Origin: Prochlorococcus sp. AG-670-O13
Lineage (GTDB): Bacteria > Cyanobacteriota > Cyanobacteriia > PCC-6307 > Cyanobiaceae
NCBI GenBank assembly: GCA_003209055.1
Contig: QCTB01000004.1
Coordinates: 1 to 46,604 of the forward strand
Direction of reading: 5' to 3'
DNA: 46,604 nucleotides
Made by a program: the position numbers and the translations under genes. The notes below the pieces were generated by a model. The model was not told where the DNA came from and ran no database searches. It saw only the letters and a list, made by a program, of their open reading frames with translations. Position 1 is the first letter of the stretch. Every line of letters begins with the position of its first letter. Below are positions 16,586 through 28,263 of the stretch, one piece after another.

Positions 16586-17824
16586 TCAAGTCGTGTATTC
16601 GCTATTTATTTCAACATATTTTTTAGAAAGATCACATCCCCATGCAGTACCTTTGGATAGGCCAGAATTAAGATTAAGAATAATTAGCACAATATCTTCC
16701 TCTAAATATTTACCGTTCATTTTAGACTTCATATAATCTGAGACTTTTTGCGAATCATATTGACATAAGTTCCCACTTTCCAAAATTTGATAATCACCAA
16801 TGTATAAATCAACATGATTAAGGTTAAATTCAACCTCAGAATTGCCAGCAGCTGCAATAATTCTTCCCCAATTGGGATCACAGCCATGTATTGCAGTTTT
16901 TACCAGTGAAGAATTACATATAGATTTAGCAATTCTGATTGCATCATCATCATGTTTCGCTCCTTGAACTAAAACCTCTAATAAGCAATTTGCTCCTTCT
17001 CCATCTCTTGCAATATTTTTTGCCAAGTTTTGACATACGATATCAATTCCTAACTGGATGATTGACAAGAATTTTTTATTAATTTTTTTACCCGTATTTA
17101 TTCCAATAAAAGAATCATTAGTGCTAGTCTCCCCATCGACTGATATTGCATTAAAGGATTTTTTTATAGCAATAGAAATCATCTTTTCCCATTCTTCTTT
17201 CTCAACTCCTACATCACATGTAAGAAAGGCTAACATTGTAGCCATGTTCGGATAAATCATTCCGGATCCTTTTGCAAATCCAGCTATTCTCACTTTTCTA
17301 CCTTCAATATTTGTCTCTATTGCAACTTTTTTGCAAGTCAAGTCAGTAGTTAAGATTGCTTCTGAAGCATTTTGGAAACTATTTACTTGTAAGTCACTTA
17401 CTAATTTTGGTAAATTTTTAACTAGATTATTTATTGGTATAGGTACACCAATCACGCCTGTTGAGCACATTAAAACCTCTTCTTCTTCGATTCCTAATAG
17501 TTCTGAAATCTTAGATGTAGCAATTAAAAAATGTTGAGTTCCAAAATTCCCTGTACACGCATTTGCTTGGCCAGAATTAATTAGAATTGCTCTAACAAGG
17601 CCTGAACTCTTTTTAATTCTTTTTTCACAAATTTCTACACAAGAAGCTCTAACTTTTGACTGAGTAAACATGCCACTACAAATACTACCTTCTGGGGCTA
17701 GTATTAATGCTAAATCTTTCTTTTTAGAAGTTTTTAATCCAGCCGATATTCCCGCAAAACAAAAGCCTTCCGGTGTTACATCACCCTCACTAATAAACGA
17801 CCAATTGGCATCAATTTGACTCAA
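16586..17824 (-). CDS. argJ: Bifunctional glutamate N-acetyltransferase / amino-acid acetyltransferase ArgJ
   Basis: 412 aa; KGSGMIYPNMATMLAF (ArgJ autocleavage region GMIxPxMATML), GCDPNWGRIIAAAGN. Confidence 0.96.
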   Translation of the reverse strand: MSQIDANWSFISEGDVTPEGFCFAGISAGLKTSKKKDLALILAPEGSICSGMFTQSKVRASCVEICEKRIKKSSGLVRAILINSGQANACTGNFGTQHFLIATSKISELLGIEEEEVLMCSTGVIGVPIPINNLVKNLPKLVSDLQVNSFQNASEAILTTDLTCKKVAIETNIEGRKVRIAGFAKGSGMIYPNMATMLAFLTCDVGVEKEEWEKMISIAIKKSFNAISVDGETSTNDSFIGINTGKKINKKFLSIIQLGIDIVCQNLAKNIARDGEGANCLLEVLVQGAKHDDDAIRIAKSICNSSLVKTAIHGCDPNWGRIIAAAGNSEVEFNLNHVDLYIGDYQILESGNLCQYDSQKVSDYMKSKMNGKYLEEDIVLIILNLNSGLSKGTAWGCDLSKKYVEINSEYTT

Positions 17825-17898
17825 TCTTTTTTATAATTTTAATTCATACTAACTACTCTTTAATACTAAAGAAACAGCTAATTATATTATTATTAAAT

Positions 17899-18513
17899 AT
17901 GGGCATCCCACAAAAATTAATAAATAATCAAAGAAGGATTGGTCTTACTGGAGGTATTGCAAGTGGGAAATCCACAATAACTGATTACATCAGAACACAT
18001 AAAAATATTCCAATCTTAGATGCAGATCATTTATCAAGAGAACTTATCGAGCCAAAGACATTAGTTTATAAAAAAATATTAGACTATTTTGGAAATCAAA
18101 TAATTGATAAATACTCATCTGAAAATATAATAGATAGAAAACTTTTAAAAAAAATTATTTTTCAAAATAAAAAAGATAGAGAATGGATTGAAAAACTAAT
18201 GCATCCCCTAATCAAAGACAAAATGATAGAAGAATGTAATCAATACAAAGAAAATGAAATCATACTATTAGTTATACCGCTATTATTTGAGGCAAAATTT
18301 GAAGATATTTGTACTGAGATATGGCTAATCAAATGTAAAGAAGAAAATCAAATAAAAAGACTTATTAAAAGAGACAAAATAAGTGTGAAAGAAGCGTCTA
18401 AGATTATAAACCTTCAATTAAAATTTGAAGAAAAAATAAATTTCTCAAATGTTATTTTAGATAACTCAGATCACCATAATTTGTGGATTGACACAATAAA
18501 AAGAATAATCTAA
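17899..18513 (+). CDS. coaE: Dephospho-CoA kinase
   Basis: RIGLTGGIASGKSTITDYI, ILDADHLSREL, VIPLLFEAKFE. Confidence 0.95.
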   Translation: MGIPQKLINNQRRIGLTGGIASGKSTITDYIRTHKNIPILDADHLSRELIEPKTLVYKKILDYFGNQIIDKYSSENIIDRKLLKKIIFQNKKDREWIEKLMHPLIKDKMIEECNQYKENEIILLVIPLLFEAKFEDICTEIWLIKCKEENQIKRLIKRDKISVKEASKIINLQLKFEEKINFSNVILDNSDHHNLWIDTIKRII

Positions 18514-18517
18514 AAAT

Positions 18518-19990
18518 TTAACTATTCAATTTTTCTGCAAGAAGTTGATTAGCAAGCTTGGGATCTGCTTTACCTTGTGTTTTTTTCATAAGCTGTCCGA
18601 CAAAAAAACCAATTAATTTTGTTTTTCCTTTCTTAAAAGATTCAACCTCTTTGGGATACTCAATAATAAGTTCTTCAATAATTGCCAAAATACTTGAAGA
18701 ATCAGATATCATGGCTAAACCTTTTTCTCCAACTAAACTTTTTGGAGAAATATTCTTTTGAATTAACTCAGGTAAGATATCTTTTGCTATTTTTCCACTA
18801 ATAACTTTTTTAGAGATCATATTAATCATTTCAGCAAGATTAAAAGGACTAAGCTGTAAGTCAGAAAAACTTTTCTTTTGAGATTTTAAGTAGCCAACAA
18901 TATCGCTTGTTATCCAATTTGATGCAAGTTTAGGGTCGGCACCATTTTCTACTGTCTCTTCAAAAAAGTTTGCCATAAAAACTTCATCCGAAATAACTCT
19001 CGAATCATATGGTGACAAGCCTAATTCTTCAACATATTTTTGTCTTTTCTTTGAAGGTAATTCAGGTAATTCCTTAAGCCATTGCTCTTTTTGTTCTTTT
19101 GATATTTCAATAGGACCTAGATCGGGATCAGGGAAATATCTATAATCACTACTACCTTCTTTTAATCTCATACTTTTTGTTAATTGCTTAGATTCATCCC
19201 ATAATCTAGTTTCTTGATAAATTTCTCCTCCATTCTCATATACATCAATTTGTCTTTCTATTTCATACTCACAAGCCTTTTGAATTGCAGAGAATGAATT
19301 CATATTTTTTATTTCAACTTTGGTACCAAAAGGGGCATTAGAACCTCTCCTGACAGAAATATTTACATCACACCTTAAGGAACCTTCTTGCATATTTCCA
19401 TCTGAAACACCAAGGTATCTAACAGTTCTTCTTATTTCCGAAGCATACTCTGATGCTTCTCTGCCTGTCCTAATATCTGGTTTACTTACAATCTCAACAA
19501 GAGCTATACCTGCTCGGTTGTAATCAACTAATGAGTACTTTGAGCCAGCTAAGCGATCACTTCCTGCATGAACTAGTTTGCCAGCATCTTCTTCCATATG
19601 AAGTCTTTCAATCCCAATCTTTTTTACATATGTCTCTTTATTTTTTTCTGCTATTTCAACTTCCAGCCAACCATTTTCTGCTAAGGGTTCATCAAATTGA
19701 GAGATTTGATAATTTTTAGGCAAGTCAGGATAAAAGTATTGTTTTCTATCAAATTTACAATGTTCTGCAACATCCAAATTTAAGGCTAAAGAAGTTTTAA
19801 CTGCATACTCTAAAACAGTTTCATTTAAAACAGGAAGAGTTCCTGGCAAACCACAAACAACTGGATCTACATGAGTATTAGGTTCATCACCAAAAGCGGT
19901 TGATGCAGATGTAAAAATTTTACTTTTAGTATTAAGCTGAACATGGGTTTCTAAACCAATCACAGCTTCCCAAGGTTCTAAATTTTTCAT
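18518..19990 (-). CDS. gatB: Aspartyl/glutamyl-tRNA amidotransferase subunit B
   Basis: EAVIGLETHVQLNTKSKIF, VDYNRAGIALVEIVS, DYRYFPDPDLGPI, GatB/YqeY C-terminal domain. Confidence 0.97.
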   Translation of the reverse strand: MKNLEPWEAVIGLETHVQLNTKSKIFTSASTAFGDEPNTHVDPVVCGLPGTLPVLNETVLEYAVKTSLALNLDVAEHCKFDRKQYFYPDLPKNYQISQFDEPLAENGWLEVEIAEKNKETYVKKIGIERLHMEEDAGKLVHAGSDRLAGSKYSLVDYNRAGIALVEIVSKPDIRTGREASEYASEIRRTVRYLGVSDGNMQEGSLRCDVNISVRRGSNAPFGTKVEIKNMNSFSAIQKACEYEIERQIDVYENGGEIYQETRLWDESKQLTKSMRLKEGSSDYRYFPDPDLGPIEISKEQKEQWLKELPELPSKKRQKYVEELGLSPYDSRVISDEVFMANFFEETVENGADPKLASNWITSDIVGYLKSQKKSFSDLQLSPFNLAEMINMISKKVISGKIAKDILPELIQKNISPKSLVGEKGLAMISDSSSILAIIEELIIEYPKEVESFKKGKTKLIGFFVGQLMKKTQGKADPKLANQLLAEKLNS

Positions 19991-20068
19991 TATTAAATAT
20001 TCCTTACTTAATCTTATTGGATATAAGGTAAAAGAGGATCATAACATCTGTAAACTATAAAAAATAAA

Positions 20069-21178
20069 ATGGAATCAAAAACAAAAAATTCAATTTTAAT
20101 TATTGGTGGAGGACTAATAGGTTTATCTATTGCTTATCAATTTGCTCGTAATAAATTCAAAGTTGAAGTTTTAAGCAGAAACAGAAGTGAATCAGCTGGA
20201 TTTGTTGCTGCAGGTATGTTAGCCACACATGCTGAGGGTCTTGAGGATGAGTTATTAATATTTGGACAACAAAGTCAAAGTTTAATTCCAGAATGGATTA
20301 GAAATATTGAAAATGATAGTGGTATTAATTGTGGTTTAAAAAAATGTGGCATAGTAGTACCTTTCAAAAATATTAAAGAGTTGAAAGAATTCCCAACTTA
20401 TAAGTATGGCAAATATCTAAATAAGAATAACCTGAGAAAAGAAATTAATGGAATAAATGGATCTTGGGAGCACGGATTACTATTTGAACAAGACGGTCAA
20501 ATAGATAACAGAAGAAGACTTATGCGTGCTCTTGAACGTGCATGTTCTTTACATGGGGTAAAGTTTCAGGAAGGATCTGATGTGAAAGAATTGATAGTAG
20601 AAAAAAATAAAATTCTTGGTGCAAAAGTTTTAAATGCTACGGGAGAAAGTAAAAATATTTTTTGTAAAAAAGTAATCTTATGCTGTGGTGCTTGGAGTAA
20701 AAAAATTTTAAATAATTTACCAATTTTTCCAGTCAAGGGACAAATGCTATCTATACAAGGTCCAGAAAATTCTATTAAAAGAGTTCTTTTTGGTCCTAAT
20801 ACTTACTTAGTACCTAGAGATGATGGTCTTATTGTGGTAGGAGCTACCGTTGAAGACAAAGCTGAATTTAATCAAGGCAATACTCCTAAGGGAATAAATC
20901 AACTTCAGGAAGGTATTAAGTCTTTATTACCAGAAGCATTAAACTGGCCACAAATGGAACATTGGTGGGGATTTAGGCCTTGTACTCCTGACTTTAAGCC
21001 AATAATTGGTAGATCTGATATTGGCAACCTTTATTTTGCTACTGGGCATTATAGAAATGGAGTACTCTTTGCAGCTATTACAAGCGATATTCTTTTCAAA
21101 TTAATTCAAGACAAAACATTAAACAATATTGAATCTAATTTTATTAACAAATTTAGATTCAATAGATTTAATATTTAA
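20069..21178 (+). CDS. thiO: FAD-dependent glycine oxidase ThiO-like
   Basis: SILIIGGGLIGLSIAYQFA Rossmann motif; WGFRPCTPDFKPIIGRS; FATGHYRNGVLFA typical of ThiO. Confidence 0.85.
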   Translation: MESKTKNSILIIGGGLIGLSIAYQFARNKFKVEVLSRNRSESAGFVAAGMLATHAEGLEDELLIFGQQSQSLIPEWIRNIENDSGINCGLKKCGIVVPFKNIKELKEFPTYKYGKYLNKNNLRKEINGINGSWEHGLLFEQDGQIDNRRRLMRALERACSLHGVKFQEGSDVKELIVEKNKILGAKVLNATGESKNIFCKKVILCCGAWSKKILNNLPIFPVKGQMLSIQGPENSIKRVLFGPNTYLVPRDDGLIVVGATVEDKAEFNQGNTPKGINQLQEGIKSLLPEALNWPQMEHWWGFRPCTPDFKPIIGRSDIGNLYFATGHYRNGVLFAAITSDILFKLIQDKTLNNIESNFINKFRFNRFNI

Positions 21179-21183
21179 TTTCT

Positions 21184-21642
21184 TTAATTTTCTGATCGCC
21201 ATTCAGAGTCAGAAGTCTCCCAATCACATATTTCATGTTTATCAAACCATAAATTAATTTCAAATTTCGCAGTTTCTTCTCCATCTGAACCATGAATTAT
21301 ATTTCTGCCTATATCTATAGCTAAATCCCCCCTAATAGTTCCAGGTTCAGCATCGAGAGGCTTTGTAGGACCGATTAATTTTCTCGCGCTTAAAATAACT
21401 CCTTCTCCTTCCCAAATCATCGCAACCACAGGACCACTTGATATAAATTCAACTAAATCTTTAAAAAAAGGTCTCTCTCTATGGACGCCGTAGTGGTCCT
21501 GCGCAAGTTGTTTTGATGGAATTAATTGTTTTAAACCTACCAATTTAAAGCCCTTTTTTTCAAACCTCCCAATAATCTCGGCAATATATCCTCTTTGAAC
21601 TCCGTCTGGTTTAATTGCAAGAAACGTTCTCTCTTTGATCAT
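21184..21642 (-). CDS. ndk: Nucleoside diphosphate kinase
   Basis: [34 protein letters not shown] active-site motif. Confidence 0.97.
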   Translation of the reverse strand: MIKERTFLAIKPDGVQRGYIAEIIGRFEKKGFKLVGLKQLIPSKQLAQDHYGVHRERPFFKDLVEFISSGPVVAMIWEGEGVILSARKLIGPTKPLDAEPGTIRGDLAIDIGRNIIHGSDGEETAKFEINLWFDKHEICDWETSDSEWRSEN

Positions 21643-21764
21643 TTAATTTAGTAATCTCTCTATGTATATTCTTCTTTAAGGTGGTAACTTGGCAAGTAAT
21701 CATTAAAATAAAAGATATTGTTTTGAGTAATTTTCAAAAACATTCATAAATCACAAAAACAAAA

Positions 21765-23711
21765 TTGGCCAATTTTGATCCAAAAAAATTAAATAAAAAT
21801 TGGACCATAAAAGATAGTATTTCTACTTATGGTATTGATAAATGGGGAGATAAATATTTTTCAATCAATTCAGATGGAAATATATCGATAAGCCCAAATA
21901 GAAAATCCAAAAAAAAAGTCGATCTTTTTAAACTTGTTAAGGAAATTAAAAGTAGAGAAATAAATACTCCCTTAATAATAAGATTTAACGATATTTTAAA
22001 AGACCGAATTACGGAATTAAATAATGCCTTCTCTAAAGCAATAGATACTTATGACTATAAAAATATTTATCAAGGAGTTTTTCCTATTAAATGTAATCAG
22101 CAAAAAAATGTATTGGAAAAAATCATTGAGTATGGGGATCACTGGAATTTTGGTTTAGAAGTAGGAAGTAAGTCAGAATTATTAATTGGATTATCGATTC
22201 TAGAAAATCAAAAATCACTTTTAATTTGTAATGGATATAAAGATAAAAAGTATATTGAGACTGCAATATTAGCAAGAAAACTTGGTAAACAACCAATTAT
22301 AGTTGTTGAGCAAAGAGATGAAGTTCAAAGAATTATAGAAGCTGTTAAAGATCTCAAAGCAACCCCCATACTTGGAATTAGATCAAAATTATCCAGTAAG
22401 AGTAGTGGAAGGTGGGGTAAATCAGTAGGGGATAATTCCAAGTTTGGATTATCAATTCCAGAAATAATGCTAACAATAAAAGATCTCAAAGAAGCAAATC
22501 TAATAAATGAAATGAAGTTGCTACATTTCCATGTTGGAAGCCAAATCAGTGATATATCAGTAATAAAAGACGCATTACAAGAAGCCAGTCAAATATTTGT
22601 TGAATTATCTAAGTTAGGCGCACCAATGAAATATATAGATGTTGGAGGCGGCTTAGGAATAGACTTCGATGGAACTAAAACGTCTTCCAACACTTCGACA
22701 AATTATTCTCTTCAAAACTACGCAAATGACGTCATTGCAACAGTAAAAGATTCATGTGAAGTAAATAATATACAACATCCAATCATAATCTCAGAAAGTG
22801 GTAGAGCAATAATCAGTCATTGTTCAGTTTTAATTTTTAATATTTTAGGGACAAGTCATGTCAACTCCCAAGCCACAGTATTCGATCAAAAAAAACCATC
22901 ATTAATCATCACAAATCTGATAGAAACCCTTAATCAGCTAAAGAATCTTAGAGATAAAAAAGAAGATTTATCTGAAATAATAGAATTATGGAATGACGCT
23001 AAAAAATTTAAAGAGGATTGCTTAGTCGCTTTTAGATTGGGATTTATCTGTTTGGAAGAACGTGCGTATGCGGAAGAACTTACATGGGCTTGTGCAAAAG
23101 AGATTGCGAATCACTTGGAGAATGATGAAATTATGCATCCAGATTTATCTGAAATAACCGATACGCTCGCATCAACATATTACGCAAATTTATCAGTTTT
23201 TAAATCTATTCCTGATACTTGGGCAATTAATCAAGTTTTTCCAATTATTCCAATACATAGACATTTAGAAGAGCCCTTTTGTAAGGGAAACTTTGCGGAT
23301 TTAACTTGTGATTCTGATGGCAAGCTGAATAGTTTTATTGACAATGGAAAGATTAAATCACTTTTAAATTTACATCCTCCAGAAAAAAATAATGATTATC
23401 TAATAGGAATATTTATGGCAGGAGCATATCAAGAAGCATTAGGGAATTTCCATAATTTATTTGGAAATACAAATGTTATTCATATTGATATAAATGAAGA
23501 TAATTCTTATAAAATTAAAAACATTATTAAAGAAAACAGCAAATCAGAAATTTTAGAGTTATTAGATTACAGTTCAGATAATTTAGTTGAATCAATAAGA
23601 GTAAATACTGAATCTGCCATCAATAATAAAACTTTGACTATTCAAGAAGCCCGAAAGTTAATTGACCAAATAGAAACCAGTTTAAGAAAAAGTAGTTATT
23701 TATCAGAATAA
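21765..23711 (+). CDS. speA: Biosynthetic arginine decarboxylase
   Basis: 648 aa; [19 protein letters not shown] (PLP Lys), [24 protein letters not shown]; alternative (TTG) start. Confidence 0.95.
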   Translation: MANFDPKKLNKNWTIKDSISTYGIDKWGDKYFSINSDGNISISPNRKSKKKVDLFKLVKEIKSREINTPLIIRFNDILKDRITELNNAFSKAIDTYDYKNIYQGVFPIKCNQQKNVLEKIIEYGDHWNFGLEVGSKSELLIGLSILENQKSLLICNGYKDKKYIETAILARKLGKQPIIVVEQRDEVQRIIEAVKDLKATPILGIRSKLSSKSSGRWGKSVGDNSKFGLSIPEIMLTIKDLKEANLINEMKLLHFHVGSQISDISVIKDALQEASQIFVELSKLGAPMKYIDVGGGLGIDFDGTKTSSNTSTNYSLQNYANDVIATVKDSCEVNNIQHPIIISESGRAIISHCSVLIFNILGTSHVNSQATVFDQKKPSLIITNLIETLNQLKNLRDKKEDLSEIIELWNDAKKFKEDCLVAFRLGFICLEERAYAEELTWACAKEIANHLENDEIMHPDLSEITDTLASTYYANLSVFKSIPDTWAINQVFPIIPIHRHLEEPFCKGNFADLTCDSDGKLNSFIDNGKIKSLLNLHPPEKNNDYLIGIFMAGAYQEALGNFHNLFGNTNVIHIDINEDNSYKIKNIIKENSKSEILELLDYSSDNLVESIRVNTESAINNKTLTIQEARKLIDQIETSLRKSSYLSE

Positions 23712-26356
23712 CTAAGGAGCTTTGTCCTCAAATCATTTCTTGCATATTCCAAAGCATCATTTAATTTATCAATATCTTTAGCACCTGCTTGAGCAAAGTT
23801 AGGTTTACCTCCCCCTCCTCCAGAGCAAATACGTGAAATATCATTTATTAATTTCCCTGCATGCATACCTCTTTTAACTAACTCTTCCCCAAAAGAGACA
23901 ACAAATAATAATTTTCTATTTTCCTTATCTGGTATTCCTCCAAGAATCACAATTGACTTATCTCCCAATTTAGAAGTTAAATCTAATGCAGCAGATTGTA
24001 GAGAATTTCCATCTAGTCCATCAAGTTGACTAATAATCAGCGAAAATAATCCAATTTTACTTGCAGAAGAACTTAACGAGGAGTATTTAAAATAAGCAAT
24101 TTCATCTTTAAGTTTTTGTATATCTTTATTTTTATTAATCAACTCTAATTGCAAAGAATTTACCCTATCCAATAGTTGATTAGGATTTGCTTTTAACAAA
24201 TCACTAAGTTGACTTACGAGAGAATTTTTATCACTAAAGTATTCAAACGCTGATTGCCCTGACAATGCTTCGATTCTTCTTACGCCTGCCGAAATTCCTT
24301 CTTCACTAATTATTTTAAAACAACCTAATTCGGATGTTGTTTTTACATGAGTTCCACCGCATAGTTCCATTGAAACTCTTGGCACATCAACAACTCTTAC
24401 TTCATCATCATATTTCTCTCCAAACATTGCCACTGCTCCTCTCTCGAGAGCCTCACTCTTGGCCATATTTTTAATATCAAGAGAATGATTTTCCAAAATC
24501 CAAGAATTAACTAAAGTCTCAACTTTAATAATTTGATCTTTTGTAATAGGTTGAGAAGAGTTGAAATCAAATCGTAATTTATTAAATGCGACTAATGAGC
24601 CTTTTTGTCCAACGCTTTCATTAACAACTACTTTGAGAGCAGATTGAAGGAGATGGGTAGCAGTATGATTTGCCGCAGCCTTAGCTCTAGCCAAATCATT
24701 TACTTTAGTTTTAACTTTTTGTCCCAGAGTTAATATTCCTTTTTTAACTAATCCATAATGCAAAAAAACGTTTTTCTTTCGTATGACGTTATCAACTGTA
24801 ACCTCTAGATCATTAGAGAATATCGTTCCAATATCACCAACTTGACCTCCAGATTCTCCATAGAAAGAAGTCTGGTCAAGGACAATTAAAACTTTCTGCC
24901 CTTCACTTGCTTGCTTAACCAAGGTTGATTCCAGAAAGATACCCTGAATTTCTGCATCTGAATCGAGTGAATCATACCCATTAAAAAGAGTTTTATCAAA
25001 CAATTCTATTTCGCGTTCTAATGAACCCTCTAATGTCAAATCAATAATCTGAGAAGCAGCTTTAGCTCTTTCTTTTTGTGCAGACATTTCTTTGTCAAAC
25101 CCTTTAACATCAACACCTATATTGTTTTCTTGAGCAATTTCTTCTGTTAATTCTAATGGAAAGCCATAAGTATCATAAAGTTCAAATGCTTTAAACCCAG
25201 TAATCATTTTCTGGCCCGATGAAATCAATTCATCTAGTAATTTCTCTCCTCTATCGAGAGTTTCTCTAAATCTTATTTCTTCAATTTTTATCTCACTCAA
25301 TATATGGTCACAATTATTTTTTAAATCTGGATAATTTTCTTGCATTAACTTAATACCTAAACTTGCAAGTTTAGATAAAAATTCATTTTTTAAGCCTAAT
25401 AACCTTCCATGCCTAACCATTCTTCGAATCAGTCTTCTTAATATATATCCCCTTCCGAGATTACTTGCTACTACACCATCAGAAATTAAATGTATAACTG
25501 CTCTTATATGATCTGCAATAATTTTTAAAGAGATTTTGGTTCTTTCATCTGAAGAATAGTAATCAACTTTGGAGATCTCAGAAACTTTTTGAATAATTGG
25601 AAAAATCAAATCTGTTTCGTAGTTATTCTTCTTCTTTTGCAATATTTGAGCCATTCTTTCAAGCCCCATTCCAGTATCAATATTTTTGTATTTCAAATCT
25701 GTCAATTGACCATCAGGGTCACGGTTATATTGCATAAATACAAGATTATAAAATTCTATAAAACGATCATCATCTTCTAAATCAATATTCTGAAGACCTT
25801 TTTCAGGTTTAAAGTCATAATATAATTCTGAACATGGTCCGCAAGGACCTGTTTTCCCTGAAGACCAGAAATTATCTTTTTCTCCAAGCTTTATTATCCT
25901 TTGTGGATGAATCCCGATATCTTCTTTCCAAATCTTTACCGAATCATCATCTTCATGAAACACGCTTACTATTATATTCTCGGGAGAAAGTCCGTAAATA
26001 TCAGTAACTAATTCCCAAGCCCACTTAATCGCCTCTTGCTTAAAATAATCTCCAAAAGAAAAATTCCCAAGCATCTCGAAGAAAGTATGGTGTCGAGCAG
26101 TAACTCCAACATTTTCAATATCTTTTGTTCTTATACACTTTTGACTAGATGTGGCTCTTTTTGACGGCCTTTCTTGCAATCCTAAAAAAACTGGCTTAAA
26201 AGGCAGCATTCCAGCGATCGTGAGCATAACTGTAGGATCATCAGGAATTAAAGATGCACTTGGAATAATTTTATGTAATTTTTCATGGTAAAAATTTAAA
26301 AATTCTTTTCTTATTTCATCACCTGTAATTGGAGTGTTTTTAGTTTGAGATTTCAT
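23696..26356 (-). CDS. alaS: Alanyl-tRNA synthetase
   Basis: 886 aa; [37 protein letters not shown]. Confidence 0.97.
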   Translation of the reverse strand: MKSQTKNTPITGDEIRKEFLNFYHEKLHKIIPSASLIPDDPTVMLTIAGMLPFKPVFLGLQERPSKRATSSQKCIRTKDIENVGVTARHHTFFEMLGNFSFGDYFKQEAIKWAWELVTDIYGLSPENIIVSVFHEDDDSVKIWKEDIGIHPQRIIKLGEKDNFWSSGKTGPCGPCSELYYDFKPEKGLQNIDLEDDDRFIEFYNLVFMQYNRDPDGQLTDLKYKNIDTGMGLERMAQILQKKKNNYETDLIFPIIQKVSEISKVDYYSSDERTKISLKIIADHIRAVIHLISDGVVASNLGRGYILRRLIRRMVRHGRLLGLKNEFLSKLASLGIKLMQENYPDLKNNCDHILSEIKIEEIRFRETLDRGEKLLDELISSGQKMITGFKAFELYDTYGFPLELTEEIAQENNIGVDVKGFDKEMSAQKERAKAASQIIDLTLEGSLEREIELFDKTLFNGYDSLDSDAEIQGIFLESTLVKQASEGQKVLIVLDQTSFYGESGGQVGDIGTIFSNDLEVTVDNVIRKKNVFLHYGLVKKGILTLGQKVKTKVNDLARAKAAANHTATHLLQSALKVVVNESVGQKGSLVAFNKLRFDFNSSQPITKDQIIKVETLVNSWILENHSLDIKNMAKSEALERGAVAMFGEKYDDEVRVVDVPRVSMELCGGTHVKTTSELGCFKIISEEGISAGVRRIEALSGQSAFEYFSDKNSLVSQLSDLLKANPNQLLDRVNSLQLELINKNKDIQKLKDEIAYFKYSSLSSSASKIGLFSLIISQLDGLDGNSLQSAALDLTSKLGDKSIVILGGIPDKENRKLLFVVSFGEELVKRGMHAGKLINDISRICSGGGGGKPNFAQAGAKDIDKLNDALEYARNDLRTKLLSYSDK

Positions 26357-26470
26357 TTATAACAGAAACAATAATGAAGTGATTAAAAAACAAATTCGGT
26401 AATTCCACACTTAGATTCACGCGGATTTATATTGTATTTAACTAAAGTCATAATACAAAAGAATAATAGT

Positions 26471-28246
26471 ATGATAGCTTCTGCAAAAACAAGTACTTCA
26501 AAGATAACTAAAGTTGAGCAAAAATTATCTGTGCAATATAAAGTTTTTGCAGATGACTCAAGTGCAATTAGATCACTTGACTGGGATCGAAGTAGGTTTG
26601 ATATTGAATTTGGATTAAGAAATGGAACTACTTATAATAGTTTTATCATTAAGGGTCAAAAACTAGCAATAATTGATACAAGCCACGCTAAATTTGAAAA
26701 ACTATGGTTTGAGCAATTACTTAGAGAAGTAAATCCAGCAGAAATTGATTATTTAATTACAAGTCATACAGAGCCAGATCACTCAGGTTTAATTGGAAAC
26801 CTCTTAACTCTTAATCCACAAATAATAGTAGTTGGTTCAAAATTAGCGCTTAAGTTTATTGAGGATCAAATACATATTCCATTTAAAAGTTTAGAAGTAA
26901 AAAGCGGACAATATTTAGATCTTGGTGCTAACCCCACAAGTGGAGTTAATCATAATATTGAATTTATAAGTGCACCAAATTTACATTGGCCAGATACGAT
27001 TTTCTCCTACGATCACGGTACGAACGTTTTATACACATGCGATGCTTTTGGATTGCATTATTGTTCTGATGAATTTTTTGATAATGATCAAAAAGAAATA
27101 TATGAAGATTTTCGTTTTTATTACGATTGCCTAATGGGTCCGAACGCAAGAAGTGTCCTACAAGCTATTAAACGAATCGATAAGTTACCTAAACTTAAAA
27201 CTATAGCTGTGGGTCATGGGCCATTGCTTCATAATCAAGTAAATTTTTGGAAAGAAAAGTATTCAGAGTGGAGTGGTAACAAAAGTAAAGGTAATGAATT
27301 TGTATCTGTCTGCTACATCAGTGATTATGGATATTGTGATCGATTAAGCCAAGCTATATCTCACGGCATAAGTAAAGCAGATGCACAGGTTCAATTAATC
27401 GATTTAAGATCTTCAGATTCTCATGAATTAACAGGTTTAATTTCAGAATCTAAAGCCGTAGTAATTCCAACCTGGCCAGTTAATTCTGATAATGAATTAA
27501 AAGAGTCTCTTGGTACTCTTTTTGCCGCATTAAAGCCTAAACAATTTACAGCAGTTTACGATGCTTTTGGAGGAAATGATGAGCCGATAGATTCACTAGC
27601 AAGTAAGTTGAGAGAATTAGGACAAAAAGAAGCATTTTCACCTCTTAGAGTTAAAAATATTCCAGATCCAATCATCTATCAACAATTTGAAGAAGCTGGA
27701 ACTGACTTGGGACAATTAATTAATAAAAAGAAAAATATTGCTTCAATGAAAAGTCTTGATTCAAATCTGGATAAAGCTTTAGGAAGATTAAGTGGAGGTT
27801 TATATGTAGTTACAGCTAGCCAAGGTGAGGGTTCAACTTTTAGACAAAGCGCTATGGTAGCAAGCTGGGTTAGTCAGGCAAGTTTTAGTCCACCAGGGAT
27901 TACAGTTGCAGTAGCAAAAGATAGAGCTATTGAATCTTATATGCAAGTTGGAGAAGGTTTTGTAGTTAATATATTGCGAGAAGATAACTATCAAAAAATG
28001 TTTAGACATTTTTTAAAAAGATTTGCACCTGGAGCAGATAGATTTGCTGATGTAGAGATAGTGAACAATATCGCAAATGGTGGGCCAGTACTTTCTGATT
28101 CTCTCGCATTTTTAGATTGTAAAGTAAGTTCACGATTAGAGACTCCAGATCATTGGATTATTTACGGTATAGTTGAGAATGGAAGTGTTTCTGATTTATC
28201 CTGTAAAACTGCCGTTCATCATAGGAAAGTTGCTAATCACTACTAA
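26471..28246 (+). CDS. Flavodiiron protein with canonical diiron ligands (Flv3-type) and C-terminal flavin reductase domain
   Basis: SHTEPDHSG (HxExDH), flavodoxin core, C-terminal flavin-reductase domain; likely ATG 26471 (MIASAKT) within ORF 26432-28246. Confidence 0.9.
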   Translation: MIASAKTSTSKITKVEQKLSVQYKVFADDSSAIRSLDWDRSRFDIEFGLRNGTTYNSFIIKGQKLAIIDTSHAKFEKLWFEQLLREVNPAEIDYLITSHTEPDHSGLIGNLLTLNPQIIVVGSKLALKFIEDQIHIPFKSLEVKSGQYLDLGANPTSGVNHNIEFISAPNLHWPDTIFSYDHGTNVLYTCDAFGLHYCSDEFFDNDQKEIYEDFRFYYDCLMGPNARSVLQAIKRIDKLPKLKTIAVGHGPLLHNQVNFWKEKYSEWSGNKSKGNEFVSVCYISDYGYCDRLSQAISHGISKADAQVQLIDLRSSDSHELTGLISESKAVVIPTWPVNSDNELKESLGTLFAALKPKQFTAVYDAFGGNDEPIDSLASKLRELGQKEAFSPLRVKNIPDPIIYQQFEEAGTDLGQLINKKKNIASMKSLDSNLDKALGRLSGGLYVVTASQGEGSTFRQSAMVASWVSQASFSPPGITVAVAKDRAIESYMQVGEGFVVNILREDNYQKMFRHFLKRFAPGADRFADVEIVNNIANGGPVLSDSLAFLDCKVSSRLETPDHWIIYGIVENGSVSDLSCKTAVHHRKVANHY

Positions 28247-28263
28247 AAAATAAATCTTTAAAG

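Larger units (their letters stand above)
14343..16621. mobile_element. Candidate cassette array anchored on the argJ 3' end
   Basis: Three direct copies of the argJ 3' terminus (14343-14378, 15070-15102, 16586-16621) separate small accessory genes; flanking 11-bp tandem repeat pairs. Confidence 0.65.
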
